DNA from: Paenibacillaceae bacterium
GTDB taxonomy: Bacteria > Bacillota > Clostridia > Lachnospirales > Lachnospiraceae
DNA length: 51,272 nt
NCBI GenBank assembly: GCA_015057715.1
Contig: SVDS01000017.1
Span: 1-51,272 of the forward strand
Reading direction: 5' to 3'
Made by a program: the position numbers and the translations under genes. The notes below the pieces were generated by a model. The model ran no database searches and was not told the DNA's origin. It worked only from the letters and a program-made list of their open reading frames with translations. Positions 42,593 through 50,047 of this stretch are shown piece after piece (the first letter of the stretch is position 1; each line of letters begins with the position of its first letter).

Positions 42593-43669
42593 CTATGAAT
42601 AAATCTTTCTGACTGCCTCGATAATTGATTCCCTGCTCATAATGTTTCCACCTGAACACAGGCAGGTATGAATCGGGCACCGGTCCTTGACTGCAATCTC
42701 AACGTCCTGAACAAACTGTGCCGGAATGGACATTTCAACATCAAGAACCGCTTTCACCTTTTTGTAGTCCAATTTATCAAAGGAATCATAAGGGAATGGG
42801 TGAAGGGTAATGGGGCGGATCAATCCTACCTTAATTCCTTCTTTGCGAAGAATGTTAACTGCTGATTTTGCGATGCGGGCAGAAATTCCATAAGCAGTAA
42901 TTACCACCTCAGCGTCCTCTGTCTCATACTCTTCTACCATAACATCTGCTTTCCATGATTCATAAAGCTTTTCTGCCTCTTCGTTGGCACGCTGCATATC
43001 ACTGGTAAGCCAGTGTCCCGGCTCAATCCATGCACGGTTTTTATAGTCAAGTTTGTGCCCTGTACATGACCAGACTTTTTTCCCATTTTTTATTTCATTA
43101 ATTTCTTCCTCTGTTTTCATCTCAGGAAGAACAACAGGCTCCATCATGGTTCCTATTACACCATCAGCCAGAATAAGTACCGGGTTTCTGTCACGATCCG
43201 CATAATCAAATGCCTTATATGTCATATCAACTGCTTCCTGAACAGAAGCAGGAGCAAATACCATCATCTCAAAGCCGCCGTTTCCTGAAGCTTTGGTTGC
43301 CTGTAAATAATCCATCTGTGCCGGCTGTATTGACCCTACCCCCGGACCTCCTCTGGAAATATTTGAGTATACCATTGGAATTCTGGCTGCTGCGCAATAA
43401 GAGATCCCCTCACTCTTTAAAGCGATACCCGGGCTGGAAGAAGAGGTCATCGCCCTCGTACCTGCAGAAGCTGCTCCATATACCATGCTGATTGATGCCA
43501 CCTCTGACTCTCCCTGAACAAAAGTACCTGAAACCTCGGGCATTCTTCTTGCGAAGTATTCCGGAATTTCATTTTGCGGTGTAATTGGATAGCCGGCAAA
43601 AAAACGACAGCCGGCTCTCACAGCCGCCTCCGCAATTGCTTCACAGCCTTTCATAAATACTCTAGACAT
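42593..43669 (-). CDS. 2-oxoacid:ferredoxin oxidoreductase, alpha subunit (VorB-like)
   Basis: 358-residue alpha subunit: pyrimidine-binding domain (GCRFFAGYPITPQNEIPEYF, TFVQGESEVASISMV, SSSSPGIALKSEGISY) followed by the transketolase C-like domain (TAYGISARIAK, IRPITLHPFP). Sequence style is that of the branched-chain/2-oxoglutarate class (VOR/KOR) and not single-chain pyruvate oxidoreductase. With an aminotransferase, Ptb and Buk nearby, a branched-chain or aryl 2-oxo acid is the most likely substrate; this is inferred from context. Confidence 0.92.
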   Translation of the reverse strand: MSRVFMKGCEAIAEAAVRAGCRFFAGYPITPQNEIPEYFARRMPEVSGTFVQGESEVASISMVYGAASAGTRAMTSSSSPGIALKSEGISYCAAARIPMVYSNISRGGPGVGSIQPAQMDYLQATKASGNGGFEMMVFAPASVQEAVDMTYKAFDYADRDRNPVLILADGVIGTMMEPVVLPEMKTEEEINEIKNGKKVWSCTGHKLDYKNRAWIEPGHWLTSDMQRANEEAEKLYESWKADVMVEEYETEDAEVVITAYGISARIAKSAVNILRKEGIKVGLIRPITLHPFPYDSFDKLDYKKVKAVLDVEMSIPAQFVQDVEIAVKDRCPIHTCLCSGGNIMSRESIIEAVRKIYS

Positions 43670-43681
43670 TGCCTTCTCCTC

Positions 43682-43885
43682 CTATTTGTATATTTCAATT
43701 GCTCCATCCGGACAGATACGACCGCACATACAGCATGCAATGCAATCCTGCATATGAATTGCTTCTACATATTCATAACCCTTTGAATTTACTTTTTGCC
43801 CTAATGCCAACACATTCTTTGGACAAAATTTAATGCAGTATCCGCAACTTTTGCACCGTTCAGCTACCACTTTAATTTCTGCCAT
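43682..43885 (-). CDS. 2-oxoacid:ferredoxin oxidoreductase, delta subunit (ferredoxin-like)
   Basis: 67-residue two-[4Fe-4S] ferredoxin subunit with CKSCGYCIKFCPKNV and CIACCMCGRICPDGA motifs. It passes electrons out of the complex to free ferredoxin. First structural subunit, 12 nt before the alpha subunit; GAGGAGGG precedes its ATG. Confidence 0.93.
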   Translation of the reverse strand: MAEIKVVAERCKSCGYCIKFCPKNVLALGQKVNSKGYEYVEAIHMQDCIACCMCGRICPDGAIEIYK

Positions 43886-43924
43886 AGCAAAACCCTCCTC
43901 TTGTTTTTATATATTAACCTAAGA

Positions 43925-44656
43925 TTAATATTTTTTGATATTACCCCATTCACGGAAATCCTCTCCGGTGACCCAGGGGTAAGTAAGGTAGAGGTGAAGG
44001 GGCAAAATCTCAATATCAGCCTTTGCCTTTACCTCCTCATATAAATCCTCTTTCACGCAGGCAAAATCAATGGGCATGTATAACGTCACCATATCCGCCA
44101 TGCGCTTACAGCCCTCCAGAACCTCGGCCGCATTTGTTGTATGCCCGAAATTGGGGTTGTTAACCAGATGCAGTTCGTTCACCTGAATATGAGAAACCTG
44201 TAAAATCTCTCCCAGTATTCTGTCTATATGTTCGATATCATAGGACCATGGCCGGAATGCATTCAGTACGTAATAAATAACGGTATTCTTCCGATCCAGT
44301 CTTGACATAAATCCGCCGATTGCCCTGGCTCCGATATGGTCACCCCCAACATCGAGGACTACATAGGAATTCTCATCCCGAAGTATATTGCTCACGCCTC
44401 CAACCAGAGTCGGCGCATCCATGAACTGCTCTTCAAAATGCACCTTAATTCCCTGATCTTCCATGCAGCTGCACAGATCTCTGGAACGGAACAAAGGCTT
44501 TGTCATGTCCATATCAAAAAAATGTACGATTTTATTTCCGCTTTCAGACAGAACTTTTGCAAAATTGATTGAGATCTCGCTCTTACCACAACCAGCCTCT
44601 CCCAGAAAGACAAAATTCTTTTTTCCTTCTTTCAGGACTTTATCTATAAATTCCAT
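43925..44656 (-). CDS. P-loop NTPase of unknown role, first gene of operon C
   Basis: 243-residue cytoplasmic nucleotide-binding protein. Walker A GEAGCGKS at 19-26; DMDMTKP and VVLDVGGDHIGARAIGG resemble the switch regions of SIMIBI/MinD-like ATPases, which bear a carrier-loading or partner-positioning role in other systems. Start ATG 44656 is preferred, since AAGGAGAAGAAG stands directly before it and the protein starts just before the P-loop; the ATG 36 nt upstream has a poor site and would run into the regulatory box. It leads the oxoacid oxidoreductase operon 39 nt before the delta subunit. A maturation or assembly role for the complex is possible but unproven. Confidence 0.8.
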   Translation of the reverse strand: MEFIDKVLKEGKKNFVFLGEAGCGKSEISINFAKVLSESGNKIVHFFDMDMTKPLFRSRDLCSCMEDQGIKVHFEEQFMDAPTLVGGVSNILRDENSYVVLDVGGDHIGARAIGGFMSRLDRKNTVIYYVLNAFRPWSYDIEHIDRILGEILQVSHIQVNELHLVNNPNFGHTTNAAEVLEGCKRMADMVTLYMPIDFACVKEDLYEEVKAKADIEILPLHLYLTYPWVTGEDFREWGNIKKY

Positions 44657-44694
44657 CTTCTTCTCCTTACAGCCTAGTATCCGATTGCTCATTG

Positions 44695-44746
44695 CTCTAC
44701 TTGTCTACTTGTCGACATTCAAAACTTTTAAAATAGTTATCGACAA
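44695..44746. promoter_or_regulatory. Shared Stickland boxes, operon C (two copies)
   Basis: Copy 1, CTCTACTTGTCTACTTGTCGACA (44695-44717 on the plus strand, written here as CTCTAC, TTGTCTAC, TTGTCGACA), shows exact 8-bp tandem periodicity. Copy 2, TTATCGACAA (44737-44746), matches TTGTCGACAA at 9 of 10. Both lie between the promoter and the first gene, i.e. in the transcribed leader. Confidence 0.7.
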
Positions 44747-44768
44747 AAAACGACCAATAACTGTCTGA

Positions 44769-44797
44769 ATGATAACATATTTTAAGCACTATGTCAA
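44769..44797 (-). promoter_or_regulatory. Promoter of operon C (oxidative branch)
   Basis: Minus strand -35 TTGACA (44792-44797, perfect), 17-nt spacer, -10 TATCAT (44769-44774, 5 of 6). Predicted leader of about 105 nt contains both copies of the shared box. Confidence 0.75.
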
Positions 44798-44880
44798 TAT
44801 TCCATCGGAGTATTTTCAAATACCATTATGCAACTTGTATACTTATCTGTGATTTTTAATCCATAAATGTAACTAAAGTA

Positions 44881-45003
44881 TTATTCCGCCTGTTTAACCA
44901 TATTGTAAAATATCTGCTCATAATATTGATAACCTTCCCGCCCAAGTACAAATGGGTTGGGGATACCATCTACCAGATTGCGATCCAACTGCGATACATC
45001 AAT
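44881..45003 (-). pseudogene. 40-residue orphan reading frame, possible MBL-fold hydrolase C-terminal remnant
   Basis: Open frame without ATG, beginning at ATT just after an AGGAGG that overlaps the stop of the YczE-like gene. It would read IDVSQLDRNLVDGIPNPFV then LGREGYQYYEQIFYNMVKQAE. The NPFVLGREGY-type ending resembles the C-terminus of some metallo-beta-lactamase-fold hydrolases. No upstream part is present, so it is most simply a decayed fragment; the ATG one nt out of frame gives only nine codons. Confidence 0.35.
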
Positions 45004-45011
45004 TATTCCTC

Positions 45012-45683
45012 CTAAAATTCTTCCGCAACCGGCACCAGGAATCCACGTAATGGCTTTTGTAAATGTTTATTCATAAACTTTAAGCATATTCCTACACCGA
45101 ATGCTGCAAAAATAGTTCCCTCTCTTACACCAATGAATTCACCCATAAAGGTAAATGATAAAGCCGCAGCAATTATTACTACCGACCAGTCAAAAAAAAG
45201 TTTGGAGGTGGAAATATGTATGCCGGTTTTGTGGCTGATTGCTTTCATGACACCTTCACCAGGAAGAGATAAGATATCCGCCTCAAGATAAAGCAGAATC
45301 CCCAGTGCTATCAATACCATGCTGACTGCCACATATACAAGTCTCATTCCATAATTTGTGCATACCGGCAGGATCGTATCTGCAAGTCTGTTGGTCACAC
45401 TGACAAAAACGCCGAATATGACAGAGCAGAAAATCTGAAGCAGATAGACCTTCTTAAAATCTCTTCGTAAAATTAAAATCTGAAGTATTATAAATATAGT
45501 GAATACTCCTGTGGTGCAGATTCCCATATCAATATTAAGAATCTCACTGACAACACTGGGTATGGAATTTACTGGGGAAACGCCCAGATCCGACATCTTG
45601 GATACTGATACCCCAAACGCCATTGTGAAAAGACCAAATAAATAAATAATACTTCGTTTAAACCAAATTGCTCCTTTTTCCAT
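45012..45683 (-). CDS. YczE/YitT-like integral membrane protein
   Basis: 223-residue membrane protein with about five or six predicted helices. The opening RSIIYLFGLFTMAFGVSVSKMSDLGVSPVNSIPSVVSE is typical of the YczE/YyaS-type family annotated as DUF6198. Biochemical function is unknown for the family. GAAGGAG precedes ATG. Located about 100 nt after the DUF554 gene with no clear terminator between, so the two may be cotranscribed. No obvious link to the fermentation operons. Confidence 0.8.
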   Translation of the reverse strand: MEKGAIWFKRSIIYLFGLFTMAFGVSVSKMSDLGVSPVNSIPSVVSEILNIDMGICTTGVFTIFIILQILILRRDFKKVYLLQIFCSVIFGVFVSVTNRLADTILPVCTNYGMRLVYVAVSMVLIALGILLYLEADILSLPGEGVMKAISHKTGIHISTSKLFFDWSVVIIAAALSFTFMGEFIGVREGTIFAAFGVGICLKFMNKHLQKPLRGFLVPVAEEF

Positions 45684-45783
45684 TATATAACTCCTTCGTG
45701 TAAATATTATTGTGTGATTACTCTGCCGCTCTATTCTCTCTTCTGTTGGATCATCTCCTTTCTCCCCCTTAAAAAAAATACTG

Positions 45784-46461
45784 TTAAAAAAATCTTTTTA
45801 TTAAAAACCACAAAACAGGTACTCCTAATGAAGGCAGCATGTTTAACGTTTTGCAGTCCTTAATTTTCAAAATGGAAAGACCTGAACTAAAAATCAAAAA
45901 GCCCCCTACCAGGGATATCTCTACCAGTAAATTCCCGGTAAGAAAACCGGCAAGGTATGAAGAAAGCAGATAAATGCTTCCCTGCCAGAGAAACAGGACA
46001 ATTGCAGCAAAGGCGATCCCAATGCCATAGGCAGATGCAAGAACCAGTGAAGTGACAAAATCCAGAGTCGCATTGGTAAACAAATATGTGTTATCTCCAT
46101 GAAGAGCGCTTTCCATAGGTCCCAGAATGGATAAAGTTCCAATACAGAACAAAAGAATCGCGGTAGAAAGACCCTGACCTAAATTACCTTTTGAAAAGCG
46201 TGCGGTAATTTCTTCAAAGTGTTTCATCAGATCAAGTCTGGACCCTATCAGACTCCCCAATGCAAGACTGACTATAAAAAGCACAGGGAAATCGCTCTTT
46301 GGCATATTCTGCACAACGGCATTCAGACCCAGGCCGCAGGCCGCAAGACCCATTGCATTGTACAATGCATCCTGATACTTCTCACCAATCCCTTTTTGAA
46401 TGCAGGTACCAATCATACTTCCGGTTATTATGGCAGCTGTATTTACAAACGTCCCAATCAT
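45784..46461 (-). CDS. DUF554 (YqgA-like) membrane protein
   Basis: 225-residue DUF554 protein with about six to seven predicted helices. Family signatures: GTFVNTAAIITGSMIGTCI at the start, GLGLNAVVQN, SLALGSLIGSRLD, and LFCIGTLSILGPMESALHGD. Proposed in the literature only as a possible transporter; role unknown. AAAGGA stands about 12 nt before the ATG. It is separated from MerR by a hairpin. Confidence 0.88.
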   Translation of the reverse strand: MIGTFVNTAAIITGSMIGTCIQKGIGEKYQDALYNAMGLAACGLGLNAVVQNMPKSDFPVLFIVSLALGSLIGSRLDLMKHFEEITARFSKGNLGQGLSTAILLFCIGTLSILGPMESALHGDNTYLFTNATLDFVTSLVLASAYGIGIAFAAIVLFLWQGSIYLLSSYLAGFLTGNLLVEISLVGGFLIFSSGLSILKIKDCKTLNMLPSLGVPVLWFLIKRFF

Positions 46462-46504
46462 TGCTCACTTCATTCCTTTCTCCTATCTCATCAGCCCTTA
46501 ACCT

Positions 46505-46537
46505 AATAAATAATAAACCCTCCAATGATTGGAGGGT
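46505..46537 (-). terminator. Terminator of operon D (after MerR)
   Basis: Minus strand: ACCCTCCAA / TTGGAGGGT (46529-46537 with 46517-46525), 9 perfect pairs and a 3-nt loop, then TTATTATTTATT. The stem begins inside the MerR stop codon. The T tract is interrupted. Confidence 0.65.
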
Positions 46538-47355
46538 CAACATTTTTTATAAGGAATTTGTATTTCTGTGGTGAATTTTGTCGAATCAAAGGTGATTCCG
46601 GAATCAATTAATGCAAATTCCAGAGAATCCCCGGCAAGTTCGTAACCCATTTCTTTCATATAATCAAATAAATGTCGGTATACCGGCTGGGAGTCTTTGT
46701 GAATTCCATGGAACCGTTCAATGAGATAATCCCCCTCCCCGATAATGGAGGAACATTCACCGCATTCATCATCTGGTTCAATGAGGACAAATATCGAAGA
46801 GAAGCTTTCAAAATCAGATTTCAATAAGTTCTCTCTGGCTATGGAAACTCCGACTTTTCCCAGGAACATAATGGAATTGAGACCATTCACCAATTCAAGT
46901 TCCCGAATGGGATGCTCTAAGTCTTCCGAGACTGAAATCTCCTTTTTCAAAGCGGCTATCTTCCGCTCTTCAAACTTCCGTTCTTCTATGATACCATACT
47001 GAGTCTGGGAAACATCTTTGATCTGGAGGATTCTGCTTTGAATCTTTCGTTCTATCCGGTCTAAATTCTCACGCTCTTTTCTGACTAAATCTCCCTGTTC
47101 TGAAAGAATTTCCAGCATCTTTTTATCGTCCCGGTTCTCAAGGAACTCCCGTATTTTGGCCAAAGGTATATTCAGCGAGCGCAGATAGCGAATTGTATTG
47201 AGGCATTCAAACTGCCTGGTTGAATAGTACCGGTACCCGGTGTTTTTATCATTGCATTCGGGTTTCAGCAGGGAGATCTTATCATAATGGCGAAGAAGAC
47301 GTACATCTATGTGAAACAGTTTAGAGACTTCACCAATTGTAAAAAGCCCATCCAT
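46537..47355 (-). CDS. MerR-family regulator with C-terminal effector-binding domain
   Basis: About 272 residues from ATG 47355, chosen since AGGAGG lies 7 nt upstream. The N-terminal winged helix (LFTIGEVSKLFHIDVRLLRHYDKISLL) is followed by GYRYYS, the MerR dimerisation coiled coil (about 75-120), and a GyrI-like domain at about 130-272 as in BmrR/BltR. These proteins activate promoters with long spacers on binding small, often hydrophobic molecules. It is the last gene after the aminotransferase, 14-32 nt away, so it probably responds to a metabolite of this pathway; the target is unknown. Confidence 0.88.
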   Translation of the reverse strand: MDGLFTIGEVSKLFHIDVRLLRHYDKISLLKPECNDKNTGYRYYSTRQFECLNTIRYLRSLNIPLAKIREFLENRDDKKMLEILSEQGDLVRKERENLDRIERKIQSRILQIKDVSQTQYGIIEERKFEERKIAALKKEISVSEDLEHPIRELELVNGLNSIMFLGKVGVSIARENLLKSDFESFSSIFVLIEPDDECGECSSIIGEGDYLIERFHGIHKDSQPVYRHLFDYMKEMGYELAGDSLEFALIDSGITFDSTKFTTEIQIPYKKC

Positions 47356-47386
47356 TGAATACCTCCTGCTCATAAGTCATATTCAT

Positions 47387-48580
47387 TTATACACTGAAAT
47401 AATCTTCTGCAAGCTTTTTAAAAGCAGGAATGGAACGCTGTATCATATCATGAGAGACACAATAGGCAAGCCTTACATAGCCTGGGCAGCCGAAGGTTGA
47501 TGCCGGTACCATAATAATATGATATTCTTTCGCCTGCTTTACAAAAATCTGTTCATTTTCCACAGGAGATTTCACTAATAAATAAAAAGCACCCTGGGGT
47601 CTTACACATTCAAATCCCATATCCGTAAGTGACTGGTATAAAAGCATACGATTCCGGTCATAAAAAGACACATCCGTTTTCACTTCCAGGCAATCCGCCA
47701 CCACAAGCTGAAACAGGGATGGTGCATTGATGTAACCAATACAGCGATTGGCTACAATCAGGGCATTAATGAGTTCCTCGTAATAATCAATCTGCTTGCT
47801 CACTGCCATATAACCGATTCGTTCTCCAGACAGAGATAAGGATTTACTGAACGAATAAACTACGATACAGTTTTTAATAAAATCAGGTGCATAAGCAAGT
47901 TCACAGTCATCATAAACCAGTTCTCTGTAAGGTTCATCCGATATTACGTAGATGGGGTGTCCGATTTCTCGCTCCGCCTCTTCCAGTAACAGCTGCAGTT
48001 TCTCGAAAACCTCCTGTTTGTATATGACCCCGGATGGATTATTCGGATTATTCAATATAATAGCTTTTGTTCTGGAGTTCACATAGTTTTTAAATTCACT
48101 GAGATTGGGCTGGAACGTGCTGTAATCTGTCGGTACAACCGTTAATTCCCCGGCATAATTGGCAACATAGCTTCGATATTCTCCAAAATACGGAGCAAAG
48201 CAAAGCACTTCATCGCCTTCCTCCAGCAGCGAGCGCAGAATGCAGTTGATTCCACCGGCAGCCCCCACCGTCATGATGATGTCCTCTTTTTCAAAGGCTG
48301 CTCCGTATTTTTTATTCATAAATGCCGCTACCTTCTGTCTCACATCATCATATCCGGCATTTTTCATGTATCCATGAACATAGTTGGAGTCATTATTCTC
48401 CAGAATTCTATAGATGGACTGTTTCACTTCATCAGGTACTGGAGATGCGGGATTACCCAGACTAAAATCATATACATTCTCACTTCCGACCTTTTTAGAC
48501 AGTTCAATTCCCTCTTCAAATAACCTTCTTATGGTTGAACTTCCTGCAACCAGCCGTTCCATATTTTTTGATAATATCAT
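47387..48580 (-). CDS. PLP-dependent class I/II aminotransferase
   Basis: 397-residue fold-type I aminotransferase. Schiff-base Lys246 in YSFSKSLSLSGERIGY, PLP-ring Asp215 in VISDEPYRE, Asn181 in NNPNNPSG, and a C-terminal carboxylate-binding Arg in YVRLAYCV. It would convert an amino acid to its 2-oxo acid, feeding both the oxidoreductase and the hydroxyacid branch, so it is the logical entry step of the pathway encoded here. The amino acid donor cannot be read from the sequence. GATGAGGAC precedes ATG. Confidence 0.9.
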   Translation of the reverse strand: MILSKNMERLVAGSSTIRRLFEEGIELSKKVGSENVYDFSLGNPASPVPDEVKQSIYRILENNDSNYVHGYMKNAGYDDVRQKVAAFMNKKYGAAFEKEDIIMTVGAAGGINCILRSLLEEGDEVLCFAPYFGEYRSYVANYAGELTVVPTDYSTFQPNLSEFKNYVNSRTKAIILNNPNNPSGVIYKQEVFEKLQLLLEEAEREIGHPIYVISDEPYRELVYDDCELAYAPDFIKNCIVVYSFSKSLSLSGERIGYMAVSKQIDYYEELINALIVANRCIGYINAPSLFQLVVADCLEVKTDVSFYDRNRMLLYQSLTDMGFECVRPQGAFYLLVKSPVENEQIFVKQAKEYHIIMVPASTFGCPGYVRLAYCVSHDMIQRSIPAFKKLAEDYFSV

Positions 48581-48590
48581 ATTGTCCTCA

Positions 48591-49064
48591 TCATTCCTGT
48601 AAAATATTGTTAATCTTCATGAGTTCATATTTTCTATGTGTTAGTTCTATATCCGCAATATACAGATACAGCGCATGTTTCGGAATATCCAGTAAAAGGT
48701 TATCCCCATCTTCAATCAAAAACAGCGGTTCCTCATAGTTGAATTCAGAAGTTTTGATGTAGATGGAATAAACGTTTTTCCTTTCTGGTAATTTTACATT
48801 AGAAATAATATGATAGATGTGATCTGGATTGAAAGAATCTGATATTAGAGTGTATTTATTTATAAAACTATCTAAATCCATATTATCCTGATTTCTAAGA
48901 ACTATTACTTTATTCCCACTGACCCCAATGTTTTTTATTACTTCGTATAATGTATCTAAATCATTACAACATACGGCATTACCCCTGAATACATAGTTTC
49001 TGCTTGATTCTTCCATTTCTACAACAGCTTCGCTTGCAACATTCCCCTGCAAATTTATCTTCAT
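48591..49064 (-). CDS. Unrecognised 157-residue protein, first gene of operon D
   Basis: I do not recognise this protein. From ATG 49064 (GGGGGTGAT about 8-10 nt upstream; a TTG 18 nt earlier is also open) it has about 157 residues, no signal peptide, no membrane helix and no catalytic motif I can name. It is mixed alpha/beta and acidic overall, with stretches such as NYVFRGNAVCCNDLDTLYEV and GNKVIVLRNQDNMDLDSFI. It lies directly behind the shared box and 10 nt before the aminotransferase, so it is coregulated with the pathway. Possibly a regulatory or accessory protein. Confidence 0.7.
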   Translation of the reverse strand: MKINLQGNVASEAVVEMEESSRNYVFRGNAVCCNDLDTLYEVIKNIGVSGNKVIVLRNQDNMDLDSFINKYTLISDSFNPDHIYHIISNVKLPERKNVYSIYIKTSEFNYEEPLFLIEDGDNLLLDIPKHALYLYIADIELTHRKYELMKINNILQE

Positions 49065-49090
49065 CTGTATTATCACCCCCAATCACAGTA

Positions 49091-49110
49091 CTTGTTATCT
49101 TGTCTACAAG
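49091..49110. promoter_or_regulatory. Shared Stickland box, operon D
   Basis: CTTGTTATCTTGTCTACAAG, with the palindrome CTTGTCTACAAG (49099-49110). Matches operon A's box at 18 of 19 positions and lies 8 nt beyond the -10, over the predicted transcription start. Confidence 0.75.
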
Positions 49111-49117
49111 TAATTTT

Positions 49118-49146
49118 ATATTACCACTTTCATACTGCTTTTTCAA
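49118..49146 (-). promoter_or_regulatory. Promoter of operon D
   Basis: Minus strand -35 TTGAAA (49141-49146), 17-nt spacer ending AGTGG, -10 TAATAT (49118-49123). The -35 context ACTTGAAAAA and the AGTGGTA before the -10 are identical to those of the operon A promoter. Confidence 0.68.
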
Positions 49147-49185
49147 GTATTAAAGTAGCTGTATTGCGGGCATTTATTTTAGATT

Positions 49186-49869
49186 CTATCTTTTATAGAA
49201 ATACTCGTTTTTTGTTTTCTCTACTACAGAGTTAAACAGCCTGATTGTATCGATATGTTCATGAAGGCTTTTTCTCACTGCAAGGCGATCTTTATTCCTT
49301 AAATTCTTAATTATAATCTCATGCTGTTTAATTAATTCGTCCATTCTCGGCATGGAACGAAGTTCCAGATTACGCCATCTTCTAAAATGTATATAGGAGT
49401 CAGACATCATATTCATAATATCCCCATGTCCCGCTGCTTCCAGATAATAGGCATGAAACTCTCTGTCAAGACGGAAAAAATCTTCGTTGGGGTATTTGTC
49501 CTTTATATTATTCCTTTGAAGCTCCAGGTTAGCACTCATCTTATCACAGGTTTCTTCTACATTCCCTGATTCTATTACAAGCTGAAGCGCTTCCTGTTCA
49601 ATTGATTCCCGCATGTAAATAATATCAGATATATATTTGATATCGATGAGGCTTACAAAGCTTCCTCTTTGTGGATATACTTCTAATAAACGTCTCTGTC
49701 TTAGCATGGCAAAAGCGCCTCGTATCATGTGCCTTGAAGTATCATAACGCTCGCAGAGTTCATTTTCACTGATAGCGTCCCCGGGCATATAATCCAGGTT
49801 TTCTATTTTAGAGCATAAATCTTCATATATTTCTTCACTTGTAATCATGTTTCGTTGCTGTAAATTCAT
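49186..49869 (-). CDS. GntR-family regulator with FCD ligand domain
   Basis: 227-residue FadR-subfamily regulator. Winged helix at about 10-75 (MPGDAISENELCERYDTSRH, LRQRRLLEVYPQRGSFV), then an all-helical FCD domain with likely metal ligands Asp/His in RLDREFHAYYLEAAGH, His in KQHEIIIKN and His in SLHEHIDTI. FCD regulators often bind organic-acid effectors and operators containing TNGT...ACNA. It lies immediately upstream of operon D and is the best candidate to bind the TTGTCGACAA boxes. GAGGTGAT precedes the ATG; the promoter has an extended -10 (TGATATACT, 49904-49912) and no box of its own. Confidence 0.9.
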   Translation of the reverse strand: MNLQQRNMITSEEIYEDLCSKIENLDYMPGDAISENELCERYDTSRHMIRGAFAMLRQRRLLEVYPQRGSFVSLIDIKYISDIIYMRESIEQEALQLVIESGNVEETCDKMSANLELQRNNIKDKYPNEDFFRLDREFHAYYLEAAGHGDIMNMMSDSYIHFRRWRNLELRSMPRMDELIKQHEIIIKNLRNKDRLAVRKSLHEHIDTIRLFNSVVEKTKNEYFYKR

Positions 49870-49978
49870 AATAAATCACCTCATATCCTGCTTGTTCCGT
49901 ATTAGTATATCATATATTTCAATTTAATAAAACACCGTTTTAACCAGAAGCAAAACATGAAGCGAAACATACCTTATA

Positions 49979-50018
49979 TATAAAATCACAGCCGTCACAT
50001 GGCGGCTGTGATTTTATA
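49979..50018 (-). terminator. Strong bidirectional terminator hairpin
   Basis: Perfect 16-bp stem TATAAAATCACAGCCG (49979-49994) with CGGCTGTGATTTTATA (50003-50018) around an 8-nt loop. The outer A/T part gives a T-rich tail in either direction. It ends the small-protein gene at 50048-50260. Confidence 0.82.
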
Positions 50019-50047
50019 ACTATAATAGATCAGCAATGTATTCCACA

